Both the position numbers and the translations under genes were made by a program. 62,408 nucleotides of DNA from an uncultured Negativibacillus sp. (lineage in GTDB: Bacteria; Bacillota; Clostridia; Oscillospirales; Ruminococcaceae): contig NZ_CALXIN010000004.1 in NCBI RefSeq assembly GCF_944388365.1, positions 1 through 62,408 on the forward strand, given 5' to 3'. Under the pieces are notes generated by a model. That model searched no databases. It saw nothing but the letters and a program-made list of their open reading frames with translations, and had not been told where the DNA came from. The number at the start of each line of letters is the position of its first letter. Position 1 is the first letter of the stretch. This document shows positions 23,075 through 32,709 of the stretch, in pieces.

Positions 23075-25447
23075 TTAATCCATCATGGAAGCATAGTTGG
23101 AATAGAGAGGAAAGCCTTCTCCTGGCTCATAAAAGGCCGTCTGTTCCATGGCGTTGAGCTGCTCAGGCGTTTTGCCGCTGAACCAGTCCAGATCATTCTG
23201 GCGTGCGTACTCGGCGACGCTCCAATAGGTCTGGGTATCGAACACCTCGTCCTGTTCCATCCAGTGCGCATAGTTCCAGTTGGATTCTGTCAGAGGAGAG
23301 AGAATATCATTGAGCTCAGAGCTGGAAAGCAGGTACGGCAGCTGGACATCCTTGAGGATGGAGAGTAGCGTACTGTTTTCGATGTAGAGCCGATGAGAAA
23401 CTTCCTCGCCAGACTCGTTGGTAAAGTTGAGGTAGAGCGGATGGCAGGCAACCGAGGTGCGGATCGGTGAAGCGGCAGCAACAACCTGTTCGATCTGCTG
23501 CGGGTCGCTCAGCTGCCATTTGATCTGGTCTTCGTTCTTAATGTAGGAAGGATAGTACTCATTGGAGTAGGCCAGACCGAGGTTGAGAGAAACATCGCTG
23601 TATTCCGGCATCAAGATCGAAACGGAATCAATTTTCGAGAGCTGTTCGGTGCTTTCCACCTCAAAGCCCCACTGGGAGAGCAGTGCGAGGGTGGTTTTAT
23701 AAGAGGACCGGATGACCAGGGTGCTTCTGTCGTACGGCAGCTCCTTCAGGAGCACTTCTATTTCAGGGTCGGTGGTCTTCTGTTTGATGTTCCAGTTGAG
23801 ATAGCCGACGGCAGGGTCTGCGGTGTAATCCAAAAGACGATCCGAGGTCATGGTCAGCAGGTCGGTGCGCACCGCATCAAGCAGCTGTGCATAATTTTCC
23901 TGCTTGATGCTGCCGGCAGGGAAGGTCGTGCAGTCGGATACGGTGACCGAGCCGAGCACCTCAGGCTGATAGAAAAAGACCGGCTGGGTCTGCTGTAAAA
24001 ATTCCGGCTGGCAGTATAACTCCAGCAGCAGCGGCAGATCGCTCTCGGCAAAGGAATAATTGCGGGTGATCTCGCCGTGGGAAGTCTCATAGGTAAACTC
24101 AATATTGTTTCCCTTTAAACCCTGATAGTCCTGTTCCTCCAGAGCATTTTGATGCAGCTGACGGATTAGTTCAATGCCTTCCGGCGTCGTCAGCACCGGA
24201 TTCTCTCTGGCGGAAACATAGGTATAGCTACCGTTGTCATAATAGTAGCGGGCATAAACAATGATATCGGAATAGTGGTTAATCTCGACCGATTCTACAT
24301 CCTTGGCTTCGGGAACCTTGCTGACCATACCAAAGCCGTCTGTTGCGAGGAAAAGCGGACAGATCATACAGACCAGAATGGCCAGCGGGATGAACTTGGC
24401 GCTTTTGTACAGCGAGGAAAAGCCCTTGCCGGTGGCGCCTTCTACCAGCAGAAAGCCCAGAGGTGCACCGATCAATGCCGATACGATGGTGAGCAGCACA
24501 CGATTGTCAAAGACAGGCTCCAGGACGCTGCTTCCAAGGATAAAGGCCATCAGGAATCCGGCCAGCAGCTTCATAATCTGGGAAAAGATACTCTGACGTC
24601 CCCATTGCTGTGCCCATTCGCTGTGATAGCGGCGGTACAGCCAGATGCAAGCGAAGACACCAAGAATCGCCAGCACCAGCCATACGAGCGAAACGACCAG
24701 AGAGCGGGTGTTGTAAACGTCATCAATAATGCGGGCAATGACACCATAAGGGGAAAGCATAAAGGTGGGGTCAGCCGACACCCTGATTCCGTACAGGGTG
24801 TTTGAATAGCTGATAAAGATGACACCGATGCCGGTGACAGCGCCGTTGATCGCAGCCGAGTAGACAAGCGACTCGATGACATTGGAGGAGGTGACGGCCA
24901 CCATACAGGAGAAGGTGAACACGGCGGTGTACATCATCAGCCAGATTCCCAGGTTGCCAAGACCTTCCTGCCAGATGGTTGCGGCAGAGAGAAGCGGCAC
25001 ATAAAGGAACTGCTGACAGAGGATACACAGCAGGCTGGACAGTGCCAATGGCGCCAGTAGAAAGGTTAGTCCTGCAAAGTAGCGGGACAGGAACAGTTTG
25101 GTTCTGGACACCGGCATGGAGTGATAGAAATCGACCGACAGCCGATTGTGCAGGTAGTGAAACAGCATGGTGGATACCAGCACAGGGATGATAAAGCAGA
25201 GGATAGCATAGACATAGTTGACGGTGTTCAGCTCAGAAGCGGAGACTGAATAAGAATATGGATCGTATGGATCGACAGAATTTCCCTGACTGAAGGTTGG
25301 GAAGACGGTGACCAGCAAGAGGCAAACGGTATAAATCAACATCGGCAGGATGTTCTGCCGCAGGGTATTGACGTACAGGCGCAGCATCTGTCGGTCAAAC
25401 AGTTTTTCACTGTTGGTTGGATTAGAAGAGGACGTTGTTGTAGTCAT
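23075..25447 (-). CDS. Large ABC transporter permease with DUF6449-like C-terminal domain (YtrC/YtrD-like)
   Basis: A 790-residue membrane protein. Six or more hydrophobic helices are seen in residues 33-400 (LPMLIYTVCLLLVTV, YAILCFIIPVLVSTM, LSRYFAGLTFLLAPLALSS and others), then a long extracytoplasmic C-terminal part of about 390 residues with no obvious motif. This fits the acetoin/ion-type Ytr permeases of clostridia. It overlaps the ATPase gene by 26 bases and is the third gene of the ytr-like operon. Substrate unknown; such operons often respond to cell-wall antibiotics. Confidence 0.75.
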   Translation of the reverse strand: MTTTTSSSNPTNSEKLFDRQMLRLYVNTLRQNILPMLIYTVCLLLVTVFPTFSQGNSVDPYDPYSYSVSASELNTVNYVYAILCFIIPVLVSTMLFHYLHNRLSVDFYHSMPVSRTKLFLSRYFAGLTFLLAPLALSSLLCILCQQFLYVPLLSAATIWQEGLGNLGIWLMMYTAVFTFSCMVAVTSSNVIESLVYSAAINGAVTGIGVIFISYSNTLYGIRVSADPTFMLSPYGVIARIIDDVYNTRSLVVSLVWLVLAILGVFACIWLYRRYHSEWAQQWGRQSIFSQIMKLLAGFLMAFILGSSVLEPVFDNRVLLTIVSALIGAPLGFLLVEGATGKGFSSLYKSAKFIPLAILVCMICPLFLATDGFGMVSKVPEAKDVESVEINHYSDIIVYARYYYDNGSYTYVSARENPVLTTPEGIELIRQLHQNALEEQDYQGLKGNNIEFTYETSHGEITRNYSFAESDLPLLLELYCQPEFLQQTQPVFFYQPEVLGSVTVSDCTTFPAGSIKQENYAQLLDAVRTDLLTMTSDRLLDYTADPAVGYLNWNIKQKTTDPEIEVLLKELPYDRSTLVIRSSYKTTLALLSQWGFEVESTEQLSKIDSVSILMPEYSDVSLNLGLAYSNEYYPSYIKNEDQIKWQLSDPQQIEQVVAAASPIRTSVACHPLYLNFTNESGEEVSHRLYIENSTLLSILKDVQLPYLLSSSELNDILSPLTESNWNYAHWMEQDEVFDTQTYWSVAEYARQNDLDWFSGKTPEQLNAMEQTAFYEPGEGFPLYSNYASMMD

Positions 25448-26324
25448 AGCCGACAGCCTCCATTTCTGTGATAAAGATTTCTTCCAGAGTCAGCGGAACG
25501 CTTTCGCACAGCAGCGGATGCAGCCGTTCCAGCTTCTGCTGGATTTCGTGCGGGTTGCCGCGGACCACCATCTCCGCGATGCTGCCGCTGGTCTTAAACG
25601 AGATGATGTCCAGCTGTTTTGCAAATTCCTCGCGTGCCGGCAGCGGCTTTGCGACAAACTGAATCTTGGCAAAGCCCTGCTGCAGCTCACTGAGCTCACG
25701 TTGGAACAGGATCTTTCCGCCGTGCAGCAGTCCCACATGGTCGCACATGTCCTCCAGCTCCCGCAGGTTGTGCGAGGCAATCAGCACGGTGGTTCCGCGC
25801 TGGAGAATATCGTCGGCGATCAGCTTGCGCACCGCCACACGGATGACAGGGTCAAGTCCGTCGAAGGCCTCATCGAGCAGCAGATATTTTGGCATACAGC
25901 TCAGACCCAGAATAATGGCGATCTGGCGGCGCATTCCTTTGGAGCAGGCGGACAGCTTGCGCTCCGGCTGGATAGGAAAGCGCTTGATGAGTTCGGTATA
26001 GCGCTCGGTCGACCAGTTGGAATACAGACTGGAATAGATGCGCGCCATGCTGTCCATCGAGCCGCCAGGCATCTGGTAGATTTCGTCGGGAATAAAGAAG
26101 ATATCCTGTTTTAACTTCGAATTTTCGTAGACAGGAGCATCGTTGATGGTCAGGCTGCCTTCGGTTGGGCGGTAGATGCCGGCCAGCAAGCGCAGAAAGG
26201 TGGATTTTCCTGCTCCATTGGAACCGACCAGCCCATAGATGCAACCTTCTTCGATGCTGGTGGACAGATGATCCAGAGCGGTTGTCTGTCCAAATCGTTT
26301 GGTGAGAGCTTCGGATTTAATCAT
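25422..26324 (-). CDS. ABC transporter ATP-binding protein (YtrB-like)
   Basis: A 300-residue ATPase. Walker A is GLVGSNGAGKST (about residues 32-43), the signature is replaced by LSACSKGMRRQ, a known variant in the YtrB group, Walker B is LLLDEAFDGLD, and the switch His is in LIASHN. Its C-terminal 80 residues are a regulatory extension. It overlaps the GntR gene by 8 bases and the permease by 26, giving the order ytrA-ytrB-permease. Confidence 0.85.
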   Translation of the reverse strand: MIKSEALTKRFGQTTALDHLSTSIEEGCIYGLVGSNGAGKSTFLRLLAGIYRPTEGSLTINDAPVYENSKLKQDIFFIPDEIYQMPGGSMDSMARIYSSLYSNWSTERYTELIKRFPIQPERKLSACSKGMRRQIAIILGLSCMPKYLLLDEAFDGLDPVIRVAVRKLIADDILQRGTTVLIASHNLRELEDMCDHVGLLHGGKILFQRELSELQQGFAKIQFVAKPLPAREEFAKQLDIISFKTSGSIAEMVVRGNPHEIQQKLERLHPLLCESVPLTLEEIFITEMEAVGYDYNNVLF

Positions 26325-26706
26325 CGCTGCATCCTCCTTGTTCTGTGTTGAGATGGCGCCGGATCTCCTCCATCAGCTGCTGAGCGCTGATACCGCGGGA
26401 GATGGCTTTGTCCACCGCTGCAAATACTTCCTGAAGAGCGGCTTTGCGCGGGTGCTCCAGCGAGAGCACATCGGGACAGACAAAGCTGCCTTTGCCGGTG
26501 ACGGTGTAGATGATGCCCTGACGTTCCAATTCCTGATAGGCTTTGGCTACCGTATTGGGATTGACGCCCACCTCCCGAGCCAGTGCGCGCACCGAGGGAA
26601 GCTGCTGGTGCTCATCCAGAACCCCGAGCAGCGACAGGCGGATGATCTGTTCCTCCAGCTGTTCATAGAGAGGTACCCTGCTTTGCAGGTCTAGTTTTAT
26701 CATCAA
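26317..26706 (-). CDS. GntR-family regulator, YtrA subfamily
   Basis: A 129-residue repressor. The winged HTH covers residues 10-80 (EEQIIRLSLLGVLDEHQQLPSVRALAREVGVNPNTVAKAYQELERQGII), and the short C-terminal dimerisation stretch marks the YtrA subfamily, which lacks the large effector domain. It heads the operon with a perfect dyad over the promoter (26731-26757). Expected role: autorepressor of the ABC genes, relieved by antibiotic or membrane stress. Confidence 0.85.
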   Translation of the reverse strand: MMIKLDLQSRVPLYEQLEEQIIRLSLLGVLDEHQQLPSVRALAREVGVNPNTVAKAYQELERQGIIYTVTGKGSFVCPDVLSLEHPRKAALQEVFAAVDKAISRGISAQQLMEEIRRHLNTEQGGCSDD

Positions 26707-27010
26707 ATTACCTCCAGTCGGATGTGTATGAAGTGTACTAGTCTATATAATACACTTGCATTATAGCAGGTTTATGACGGCTGTCAATAGATGTGCAGAA
26801 AAATTTTACCCTTGTCTGTGCAGCAGTAATGTTTAAAAGCTTGTGTACATTCTGTGGAATCAGGTGGAAAGGCGATCTGTGGTTGAAATTTAGGCAAAAA
26901 AGTGCAAAAAGAACAGCTTTTCCCGCACAAAATTGCTTGCAATTTTGCTTTTTCTGTGATAATATGTATTTTGCTATCCTATGATTTTCAGAAAGAGGTG
27001 ACTAGCTAAG
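26707..27010. other. Divergent intergenic region between ytrA-like gene and rpmE
   Basis: Besides the ytrA promoter and operator, the rpmE side has a -10-like GATAAT (26958-26963) without a well-spaced consensus -35. No gene is seen. The segment 26800-26900 is AT-rich with nothing recognisable. Confidence 0.5.
26731..26787 (-). promoter_or_regulatory. ytrA-like promoter with overlapping operator dyad
   Basis: On the minus strand, TTGACA (26787-26782) and TATAAT (26765-26760) are 16 bp apart, both perfect consensus. Downstream of the -10, AAGTGTA (26731-26737) and TACACTT (26751-26757) form a 7-bp dyad with a 13-bp centre over the start site. Such geometry fits GntR/YtrA repression. Confidence 0.75.
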
Positions 27011-27214
27011 ATGAAACAGGGAATCCATCCAAAGTATGAGCCAACCGTTATCAAATGTGCTTGCGGAGCAGAATTTGTAACTCGTTCTACCAAAAAGGAT
27101 CTGCGCGTTGAAATTTGTTCAAAGTGTCATCCTTTCTTCACAGGCAGACAGAAACTGGTTGATACCGGCGGTCGTGTTGATCGTTTCAACAAACGTTTCG
27201 GTCTTACCAAATAA
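27011..27214 (+). CDS. rpmE: Ribosomal protein bL31
   Basis: A 67-residue 50S protein beginning [11 protein letters not shown]. The CxC (CAC) and CxxC (CSKC) pairs form the zinc-binding C+ type, so this is the zinc-containing paralogue rather than the zinc-free YtjA/RpmE2. The RBS AGAGGTG is slightly remote. A terminator follows, so it is monocistronic, as is common. Confidence 0.95.
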   Translation: MKQGIHPKYEPTVIKCACGAEFVTRSTKKDLRVEICSKCHPFFTGRQKLVDTGGRVDRFNKRFGLTK

Positions 27215-27230
27215 GGTTCAGACTAGCCTA

Positions 27231-27270
27231 AGGCAATGCGTCAGACAAATGAACTGGTGCATTGCCTTTT
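27231..27270 (+). terminator. rpmE terminator
   Basis: GGCAATGC (27232-27239) pairs with GCATTGCC (27259-27266), followed by TTTTTG. Confidence 0.8.
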
Positions 27271-27335
27271 TGCTATGCCATGATTTTTTGCAGCAAACAG
27301 CATAACATCTGACGACAACGGGGAGGCAAGAAAAG

Positions 27336-27959
27336 ATGATGCAGGAATATACGACGATTCTGGGACCGGCACAGGACGAATTTGTGGAGCGCAAGTCGCG
27401 GTTTATCGGATACATTGCACCGGTGGAAACCGAAGAGGAGGCAATGGCCTTTATCGCGCAGATCAAGCAGCAGAACCGCGATGCCACCCATAACACCTAT
27501 GCCTATATCCTGAAAAACGGAGTCAAACGCTATTCCGACGACGGAGAGCCGCAGGGAACTGCCGGTGTACCGATGCTCGACTGCATCGAGAAGGAAGGAC
27601 TGGTCGATGTAGCGGTGGTGGTCACCCGTTATTTCGGCGGAATTCTGCTGGGAGCCGGTGGACTGGTGCGTGCCTATTCCCACGGCGCCAAGATCGCGGT
27701 GGATGCCGCTCAGCGCAAACTGATGACCACCTGCACGCTGCTGGGAATGGAGCTGGATTACTCCTTCTATGGCAAGCTCAATTATATCCTGCCCAAATAT
27801 GTTTGTCGTGTCGAGCAGCTTGACTTTGGCGCAGTGGTCAGCATGAAGGTGCTTTTTAAACAGGATCAATGCGAAGCCTTCATCAAGGAAGTGACCGAGA
27901 TGAGTGCCGCGCTGGTGGTTCCACAGGTGCTGGAGGAGCGGTTTGACTATTTTGCATAG
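27336..27959 (+). CDS. YigZ/IMPACT family protein
   Basis: A 207-residue protein starting MMQEYTTILGPAQDEFVERKSRFIGYI, the typical N-terminus of YigZ. The IMPACT core includes ATHNTYAYIL, YSDDGEPQGTAGVPML and VVVTRYFGGILLGAGGLVRAYS. The N-terminal RNase H-like IMPACT fold is followed by a ferredoxin-like C-terminal domain (about residues 138-207). In bacteria the role is undefined; a translation-related or proline-dipeptide function has been proposed. Start ATG 27336 rather than the second ATG is arbitrary. Confidence 0.9.
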   Translation: MMQEYTTILGPAQDEFVERKSRFIGYIAPVETEEEAMAFIAQIKQQNRDATHNTYAYILKNGVKRYSDDGEPQGTAGVPMLDCIEKEGLVDVAVVVTRYFGGILLGAGGLVRAYSHGAKIAVDAAQRKLMTTCTLLGMELDYSFYGKLNYILPKYVCRVEQLDFGAVVSMKVLFKQDQCEAFIKEVTEMSAALVVPQVLEERFDYFA

Positions 27960-28040
27960 AAAAATCGCTGCCTAAAAAGTTGATTTTTGGCGGCAATTTG
28001 GCGATAAAAAAGAAATAAATTTAATTTTTGTGCAGGAAAA

Positions 28041-28069
28041 TTGACTTTTTTTAAGTATATATATTATAT
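28041..28069 (+). promoter_or_regulatory. AT-rich promoter upstream of the dgt-dnaG-rpoD operon
   Basis: A perfect TTGACT (28041-28046) is followed by an AT repeat; with a 17-bp spacer the -10 would be TTATAT (28064-28069). It lies 60 bases upstream of the dgt start and would lead the dgt-dnaG-rpoD operon. Confidence 0.5.
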
Positions 28070-28126
28070 AGGGAAAAATACTTCCCTTTGAAAATGAATA
28101 ACAGTTTACATCAGGGGGTGGTCGTG

Positions 28127-29128
28127 ATGAATATTCGCCAGACGACACAGCAGTTTGAACGGATGACCCTGTCCAAGTATGCCGTGCTGTCCGAGAACAC
28201 CGCCGGCCGGCAGCGACCGGAACAGGAGTGCGATATCCGCACACCTTTCCAGCGCGACCGCGACCGCATCATCCACAGCAAAGCCTACCGCCGTCTGATG
28301 CACAAAACGCAGATGTTTTTCTATCCGGTGGGAGATCACTACCGTACTCGTTTGACTCATACGCTGGAAGTCAGCCAGATTGCACGCACCATTGCGCGGG
28401 CACTGCGATTGAACGAGGACTTGACCGAGGCGATTGCCCAGGGACATGATCTGGGACACACTCCGTTTGGACATTCGGGAGAAGCGGTGCTCAACGACAT
28501 CCTCGGTCACTTTGCCCACAACGAGCAGAGCTTGCGGGTGGTGGATGTGCTGGAAAAAAACGGCAAAGGACTCAATCTCTGCCAGGAAGTGCGGGATGGA
28601 ATCCTGTGCCATCGCAGCGGCATGAAGCCGTCCACATTGGAGGGCGCTGTGGTGCGCTATGCGGATAAAATCGCTTATTTAAACCATGATATAGAGGATG
28701 CAGTGCGCGGCGATATTCTGGATGAGCAATCCATTCCGATGTCGATTCAGCAGGTGCTGGGCAGCAATCGCTCTCAACGGTTTCAGGTGCTGCTGGGTGA
28801 TCTGATCGAACACTCGCTGGATCAGGACACGGTGCAGATGTCTCAGCCGGTACAGAAGGCATACGAACAACTGCGGGCATTTATGTTTACCGAAGTTTAC
28901 CTCAACAGCAGAGCCAAAGCGGAGGAGAAAAAGGTCAAGCACGTTTTGGAGGAGCTGTATATGCACTACATGGCCCATCCCGACGTCATGCCGGAGGAGT
29001 ATCGGCATATTCTGGAGCGGGAAGGCAAGGCCAGAGCAGTGTGCGATTATATCTCGGGAATGAGCGACCGCTTTGCGGTGGCTCAGTTCGAGGAATTGTT
29101 CATCCCCAAGAGCTGGAACGTATATTAA
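28127..29128 (+). CDS. dgt: dGTP triphosphohydrolase-like HD protein
   Basis: A 333-residue HD-domain nucleotide hydrolase. The start at ATG 28127 is preferred because GGGGGTGG lies upstream; the frame opens at 28088. The HD motif is GHDLGHTPFGHSGE (about residues 98-111) with an upstream H in RTRLTHTLEVSQIARTIAR. It follows the short dGTPase form found next to dnaG in clostridia. Substrate is dNTP, probably dGTP. It is 30 bases upstream of dnaG, hence the same operon. Confidence 0.85.
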   Translation: MNIRQTTQQFERMTLSKYAVLSENTAGRQRPEQECDIRTPFQRDRDRIIHSKAYRRLMHKTQMFFYPVGDHYRTRLTHTLEVSQIARTIARALRLNEDLTEAIAQGHDLGHTPFGHSGEAVLNDILGHFAHNEQSLRVVDVLEKNGKGLNLCQEVRDGILCHRSGMKPSTLEGAVVRYADKIAYLNHDIEDAVRGDILDEQSIPMSIQQVLGSNRSQRFQVLLGDLIEHSLDQDTVQMSQPVQKAYEQLRAFMFTEVYLNSRAKAEEKKVKHVLEELYMHYMAHPDVMPEEYRHILEREGKARAVCDYISGMSDRFAVAQFEELFIPKSWNVY

Positions 29129-29158
29129 AAATAAAGACGAAAGAAAGGAGGGGGTCGG

Positions 29159-30925
29159 ATGCTTTCGGAATCGTTTATTCAGCAGCTCAAACAATACAGT
29201 GACATTGAACACATCGTGTCAGGGTATGTGCAGCTGAAAAAGAAAGGAAGATACCTCTCGGGTCTGTGCCCCTTTCATTCGGAAAAATCCCCGTCCTTCT
29301 TTGTCTATCCCCAGACACAGTCCTTTTATTGTTTTGGATGCGGTGCAGGCGGAGATGTGATTACCTTCATCCGGCAGATTGAAAACCTGGAGTATATGGA
29401 GGCGGTACGATTTCTGGCCGACCGCTGCGGCATGACGGTGCCGCAGGACAGCGAGGACGACGGACGTGCCCGCTTAAAGAAACGGGTTCTGGAAATTAAC
29501 CGCGAAACCGCCCGCTATTTTCACGATTGCCTGATGTCCGAACAGGGCAAGGATGCCTACGCATATCTGATCCGGCGCGGACGTGACCGCAAAACGATCC
29601 GCCATTTTGGACTGGGCTATGCACCGGACAGCTGGCATGGGTTGGTCGAACATCTGCGGACCAAGGGCTTTTCCGAAAAAGAGATGATCGAGGCAAACGT
29701 CGCGGTGCAGAGCCAGAAGGGCGGCGCCTATGACCGGTTTCGCAACCGCGTGATGTTTCCAATCATCGATGTGCGCGGCAATGTGATCGCCTTTGGAGGG
29801 CGTGCGCTGGATGATAAAGGGGCCAAGTACCTCAATTCCAGCGACACCATCGTCTTTAAGAAGAGCAAAAATTTGTTTGCATTAAACTTTGCAAAGACCT
29901 CCAAACTGCCAGGTTTGATTCTGGCGGAAGGCTACATGGATGTCATTGCAATCCATCAGGCGGGATTTGACAACGCCGTCGCCACGCTGGGAACCTCGTT
30001 GACCGAGGAACAGGCGCGGCTGATTTCGCAGTATGCGGACAAGGTGGTGCTGGCCTACGATTCGGATGGACCTGGACAGGCAGCCACCAAACGAGCGCTG
30101 AACATCTTTGATGAGGTGGGGGTCAAGGTAACCGTACTTTCAATGACCGGCGCCAAGGACCCCGATGAGTATATCCAAAAATATGGCAGGGAACGGTTTG
30201 CCATGCTGATCGACGGAAGCCGCAACGCGATTGAATTTGAGCTGTCCCGTCTGCGGAACAATCACGATGTTCAGACTGCGGACGGAAAGGTCAATTTCCT
30301 CAAGGAAGCGTGCAAGCTGTTTGCGGGAATCCGCAATCCTGTCGAACGGGAGGTCTATATCACCCAGGTGGCAAACGAGCTGGAAATCTCTCCGCAGGCA
30401 ATCAAGGCACAGATTCAGAGTCTGGACAAGCGGGAGCAAAGCCGGCAGCGCCGCCAGCAGAAGGCAGACACCAACATTTATATCGGACGAATGGCAGCGG
30501 CAAAGAACGATGTGTCGCGGCAGGTCAATCTGCGTTATGCCATGGCCGAGGAAGGGATTCTTTATTGTCTGATGAAGAATCCGGATTTTTATCAAACCGT
30601 CCGTGAGAAGATTGCACCCGAGGACTTTGTCACCGAGGTCAATCGGGAGTTGTACACCGCGATGGTCAAAAGGCTGGAGTCAGGACAGCCCATCGAGATG
30701 CTCGATCTGTCCTCCGAACTGTCGCCGCAGGCGATGGGACGGGTATCCGCCATTTTGGCAACGGCGCCGGTACAGCGATGCGATCTTGCAGAGCTTGACG
30801 ATTATATACAGCGATTGAGCGAGCACAGAAATGTAAAAACAGAAAAGGAAGTCGCACAGATGGATGACGATGCTTTGGAAGCGTATGTCAAACAACTGGC
30901 GGCAAAGAAAAACAGGAGGAGTTAG
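29159..30925 (+). CDS. dnaG: DNA primase DnaG
   Basis: A 588-residue primase. Residues 1-100 contain the zinc-ribbon ([11 protein letters not shown]...[14 protein letters not shown]2 type), the central TOPRIM core has [29 protein letters not shown] and an EGYxD motif plus the DxD (AYDSDGPGQ), and the C-terminal part interacts with the helicase. ATG 29159 follows AAAGGAGGGGG. Its stop is one base from the rpoD TTG start, an ancient dnaG-rpoD linkage. Confidence 0.95.
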   Translation: MLSESFIQQLKQYSDIEHIVSGYVQLKKKGRYLSGLCPFHSEKSPSFFVYPQTQSFYCFGCGAGGDVITFIRQIENLEYMEAVRFLADRCGMTVPQDSEDDGRARLKKRVLEINRETARYFHDCLMSEQGKDAYAYLIRRGRDRKTIRHFGLGYAPDSWHGLVEHLRTKGFSEKEMIEANVAVQSQKGGAYDRFRNRVMFPIIDVRGNVIAFGGRALDDKGAKYLNSSDTIVFKKSKNLFALNFAKTSKLPGLILAEGYMDVIAIHQAGFDNAVATLGTSLTEEQARLISQYADKVVLAYDSDGPGQAATKRALNIFDEVGVKVTVLSMTGAKDPDEYIQKYGRERFAMLIDGSRNAIEFELSRLRNNHDVQTADGKVNFLKEACKLFAGIRNPVEREVYITQVANELEISPQAIKAQIQSLDKREQSRQRRQQKADTNIYIGRMAAAKNDVSRQVNLRYAMAEEGILYCLMKNPDFYQTVREKIAPEDFVTEVNRELYTAMVKRLESGQPIEMLDLSSELSPQAMGRVSAILATAPVQRCDLAELDDYIQRLSEHRNVKTEKEVAQMDDDALEAYVKQLAAKKNRRS

Positions 30926-30926
30926 T

Positions 30927-32009
30927 TTGGCAGTAAAAGACAAGAAGGCGGTCATCCGCAGTTTGATCGAAAGTGGTAAGGCAAACGGCAAGCTGACCAC
31001 ACGGGAGATCAATGATGCGTTGGAACAGCTGGATTTTGATGTAGAAAAGGTGGACAAGCTGTACGACACCTTGGAATCACTCAACATCGACATCGTAGAC
31101 GATATTGATTTAAGCGAGCTGGACGGCAAAGATCTGGACGGAGACAAGGACGACGATGCACTGCTGTCGGTGGACGGCATCAGCATTGACGACCCTGTCA
31201 AGGTCTACCTGAAGGAGATCGGCCGCGTTCCGCTGCTGACTCCTGAGGAGGAGATTGAGCTGGCAGAGCGCATGGCACAGGGCGATCCTTATGCCAGAAA
31301 GCGTCTGTCTGAGGCAAACCTGCGTCTGGTTGTCAGCATTGCAAAACGTTATGTTGGCCGCGGCATGCAGTTTTTGGATCTGATTCAGGAAGGAAACCTG
31401 GGCCTGATCAAAGCGGTCGAGAAGTTTGACCACACCAAGGGCTTTAAATTCTCGACCTATGCGACCTGGTGGATTCGTCAGGCGATTACCCGTGCGATTG
31501 CTGACCAGGCAAGAACCATCCGTATTCCAGTGCACATGGTGGAAACAATCAACAAGGTCAAAAAGGTTTCCAGCCAGCTGCTGCATAAAAATGGACACGA
31601 TCCGACAGCAGAGGAAATTGCAGAGGAACTGGATATGCCGATCGACAAGGTCCGCGAGATCATGCGCGTAGCGCAGGAACCGGTTTCGCTGGAAACACCA
31701 ATCGGTGAGGAAGAAGACAGCCATCTGGGCGACTTCATCGAGGACTCGGATGCACCTGCTCCGGCGGATGCAGCATCCCATACCCTGCTCAAAGAGCAGC
31801 TGGAGGACGTATTGTCCACCCTGACTCCAAGAGAGAAGAAGGTATTGGAACTGCGCTTTGGTCTGGAGGACGGAAGAAACCGTACCCTTGAGGAAGTTGG
31901 CAAGGAGTTTAACGTCACCCGTGAGCGTATCCGCCAGATTGAGGCAAAGGCGCTGCGCAAACTGCGTCACCCAAGCAGAAGCAAACGCCTCAAAGATTTT
32001 CTGGACTAA
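30927..32009 (+). CDS. rpoD: Primary sigma factor SigA/RpoD
   Basis: A 360-residue sigma-70 factor with a TTG start at 30927, nine bases after AGGAGG; upstream ATG starts overlap dnaG out of context. Region 1.1 is reduced, followed by region 1.2 ([25 protein letters not shown]), 2.1-2.4 with [34 protein letters not shown], 3.x, and 4.1-4.2 with [38 protein letters not shown]. It recognises the TTGACA/TATAAT promoters listed elsewhere in this window. A terminator follows. Confidence 0.97.
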   Translation: MAVKDKKAVIRSLIESGKANGKLTTREINDALEQLDFDVEKVDKLYDTLESLNIDIVDDIDLSELDGKDLDGDKDDDALLSVDGISIDDPVKVYLKEIGRVPLLTPEEEIELAERMAQGDPYARKRLSEANLRLVVSIAKRYVGRGMQFLDLIQEGNLGLIKAVEKFDHTKGFKFSTYATWWIRQAITRAIADQARTIRIPVHMVETINKVKKVSSQLLHKNGHDPTAEEIAEELDMPIDKVREIMRVAQEPVSLETPIGEEEDSHLGDFIEDSDAPAPADAASHTLLKEQLEDVLSTLTPREKKVLELRFGLEDGRNRTLEEVGKEFNVTRERIRQIEAKALRKLRHPSRSKRLKDFLD

Positions 32010-32024
32010 TAAAAAAAGCGATAG

Positions 32025-32060
32025 AAAAAGGGAGGATGCCAGACGGCATCCTCCCTTTTT
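32025..32060 (+). terminator. rpoD terminator
   Basis: AAAAAGGGAGGATGCC (32025-32040) pairs with GGCATCCTCCCTTTTT (32045-32060). It is shared with the convergent Rrf2 gene. Confidence 0.85.
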
Positions 32061-32079
32061 GCAAAGTTTGACGGCAGTA

Positions 32080-32481
32080 TTACTCATCAATAAAGTCGGA
32101 AAAATGATAGGAGTACAACTTTTTACGTACATCCTCAGAGATCTCTCGGAAGATCTTCTGGAACTGGCAGCATTTTCCTTTGTGTCTGGTACAGATATAT
32201 CCTCCGCCGACACAACGATTGAGGGTGTATTTTCCCTCAATGGTTTCGATTACTTCGCCCAGCGAGATTTCCTCCAGCGGGCGTCCAATTTCGTAGCCGC
32301 CCTGTGTTCCTTTAAAGGATTTGATAATTCCGGCAGCTACCAGCTTGCGCAAAATTTTCAGAGAAAAACGCAAAGTAACTCCCGTCATTTCTGAAATGGT
32401 TTTTGCATCCAGGCGGCGGTTACTTTTTGCCAGCACATGGACGATCCTGACTGCATAATCGGCTTCTAAAGTAATATGCAT
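32080..32481 (-). CDS. Rrf2-family transcriptional regulator with Cys-rich centre
   Basis: A 133-residue Rrf2-type winged-helix repressor beginning MHITLEADYAVRIVHVLAKS. The recognition helix is TGVTLRFSLKILRKLVAAG. The effector region has the cysteines CVGGGYICTRHKGKCC (about residues 90-105), suggestive of an Fe-S cluster or redox site, similar to IscR/NsrR/CymR-like proteins. Target unknown. Its own promoter region overlaps the leader of the MBL-fold gene. Confidence 0.75.
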   Translation of the reverse strand: MHITLEADYAVRIVHVLAKSNRRLDAKTISEMTGVTLRFSLKILRKLVAAGIIKSFKGTQGGYEIGRPLEEISLGEVIETIEGKYTLNRCVGGGYICTRHKGKCCQFQKIFREISEDVRKKLYSYHFSDFIDE

Positions 32482-32709
32482 CCTTTCACCTCCAAGACCT
32501 GCATCCGCAATGCGGAAATAACTTACCTTTTTAGTATACGATACCCTCCGTCGGATGTCAAGAAAAAATCAAAACAAAGGGAAAAACTTCCTTTTCTGAC
32601 GATAGAGATGTTGGTTTGCCGCTGCGAACATCCATCTTTAGGGCGGTTGCTTTTTTGGAGCGGCTGTGATAAAATCGGTGCAGAAATATCAGAAAAGGAG
32701 ATTTATTGC

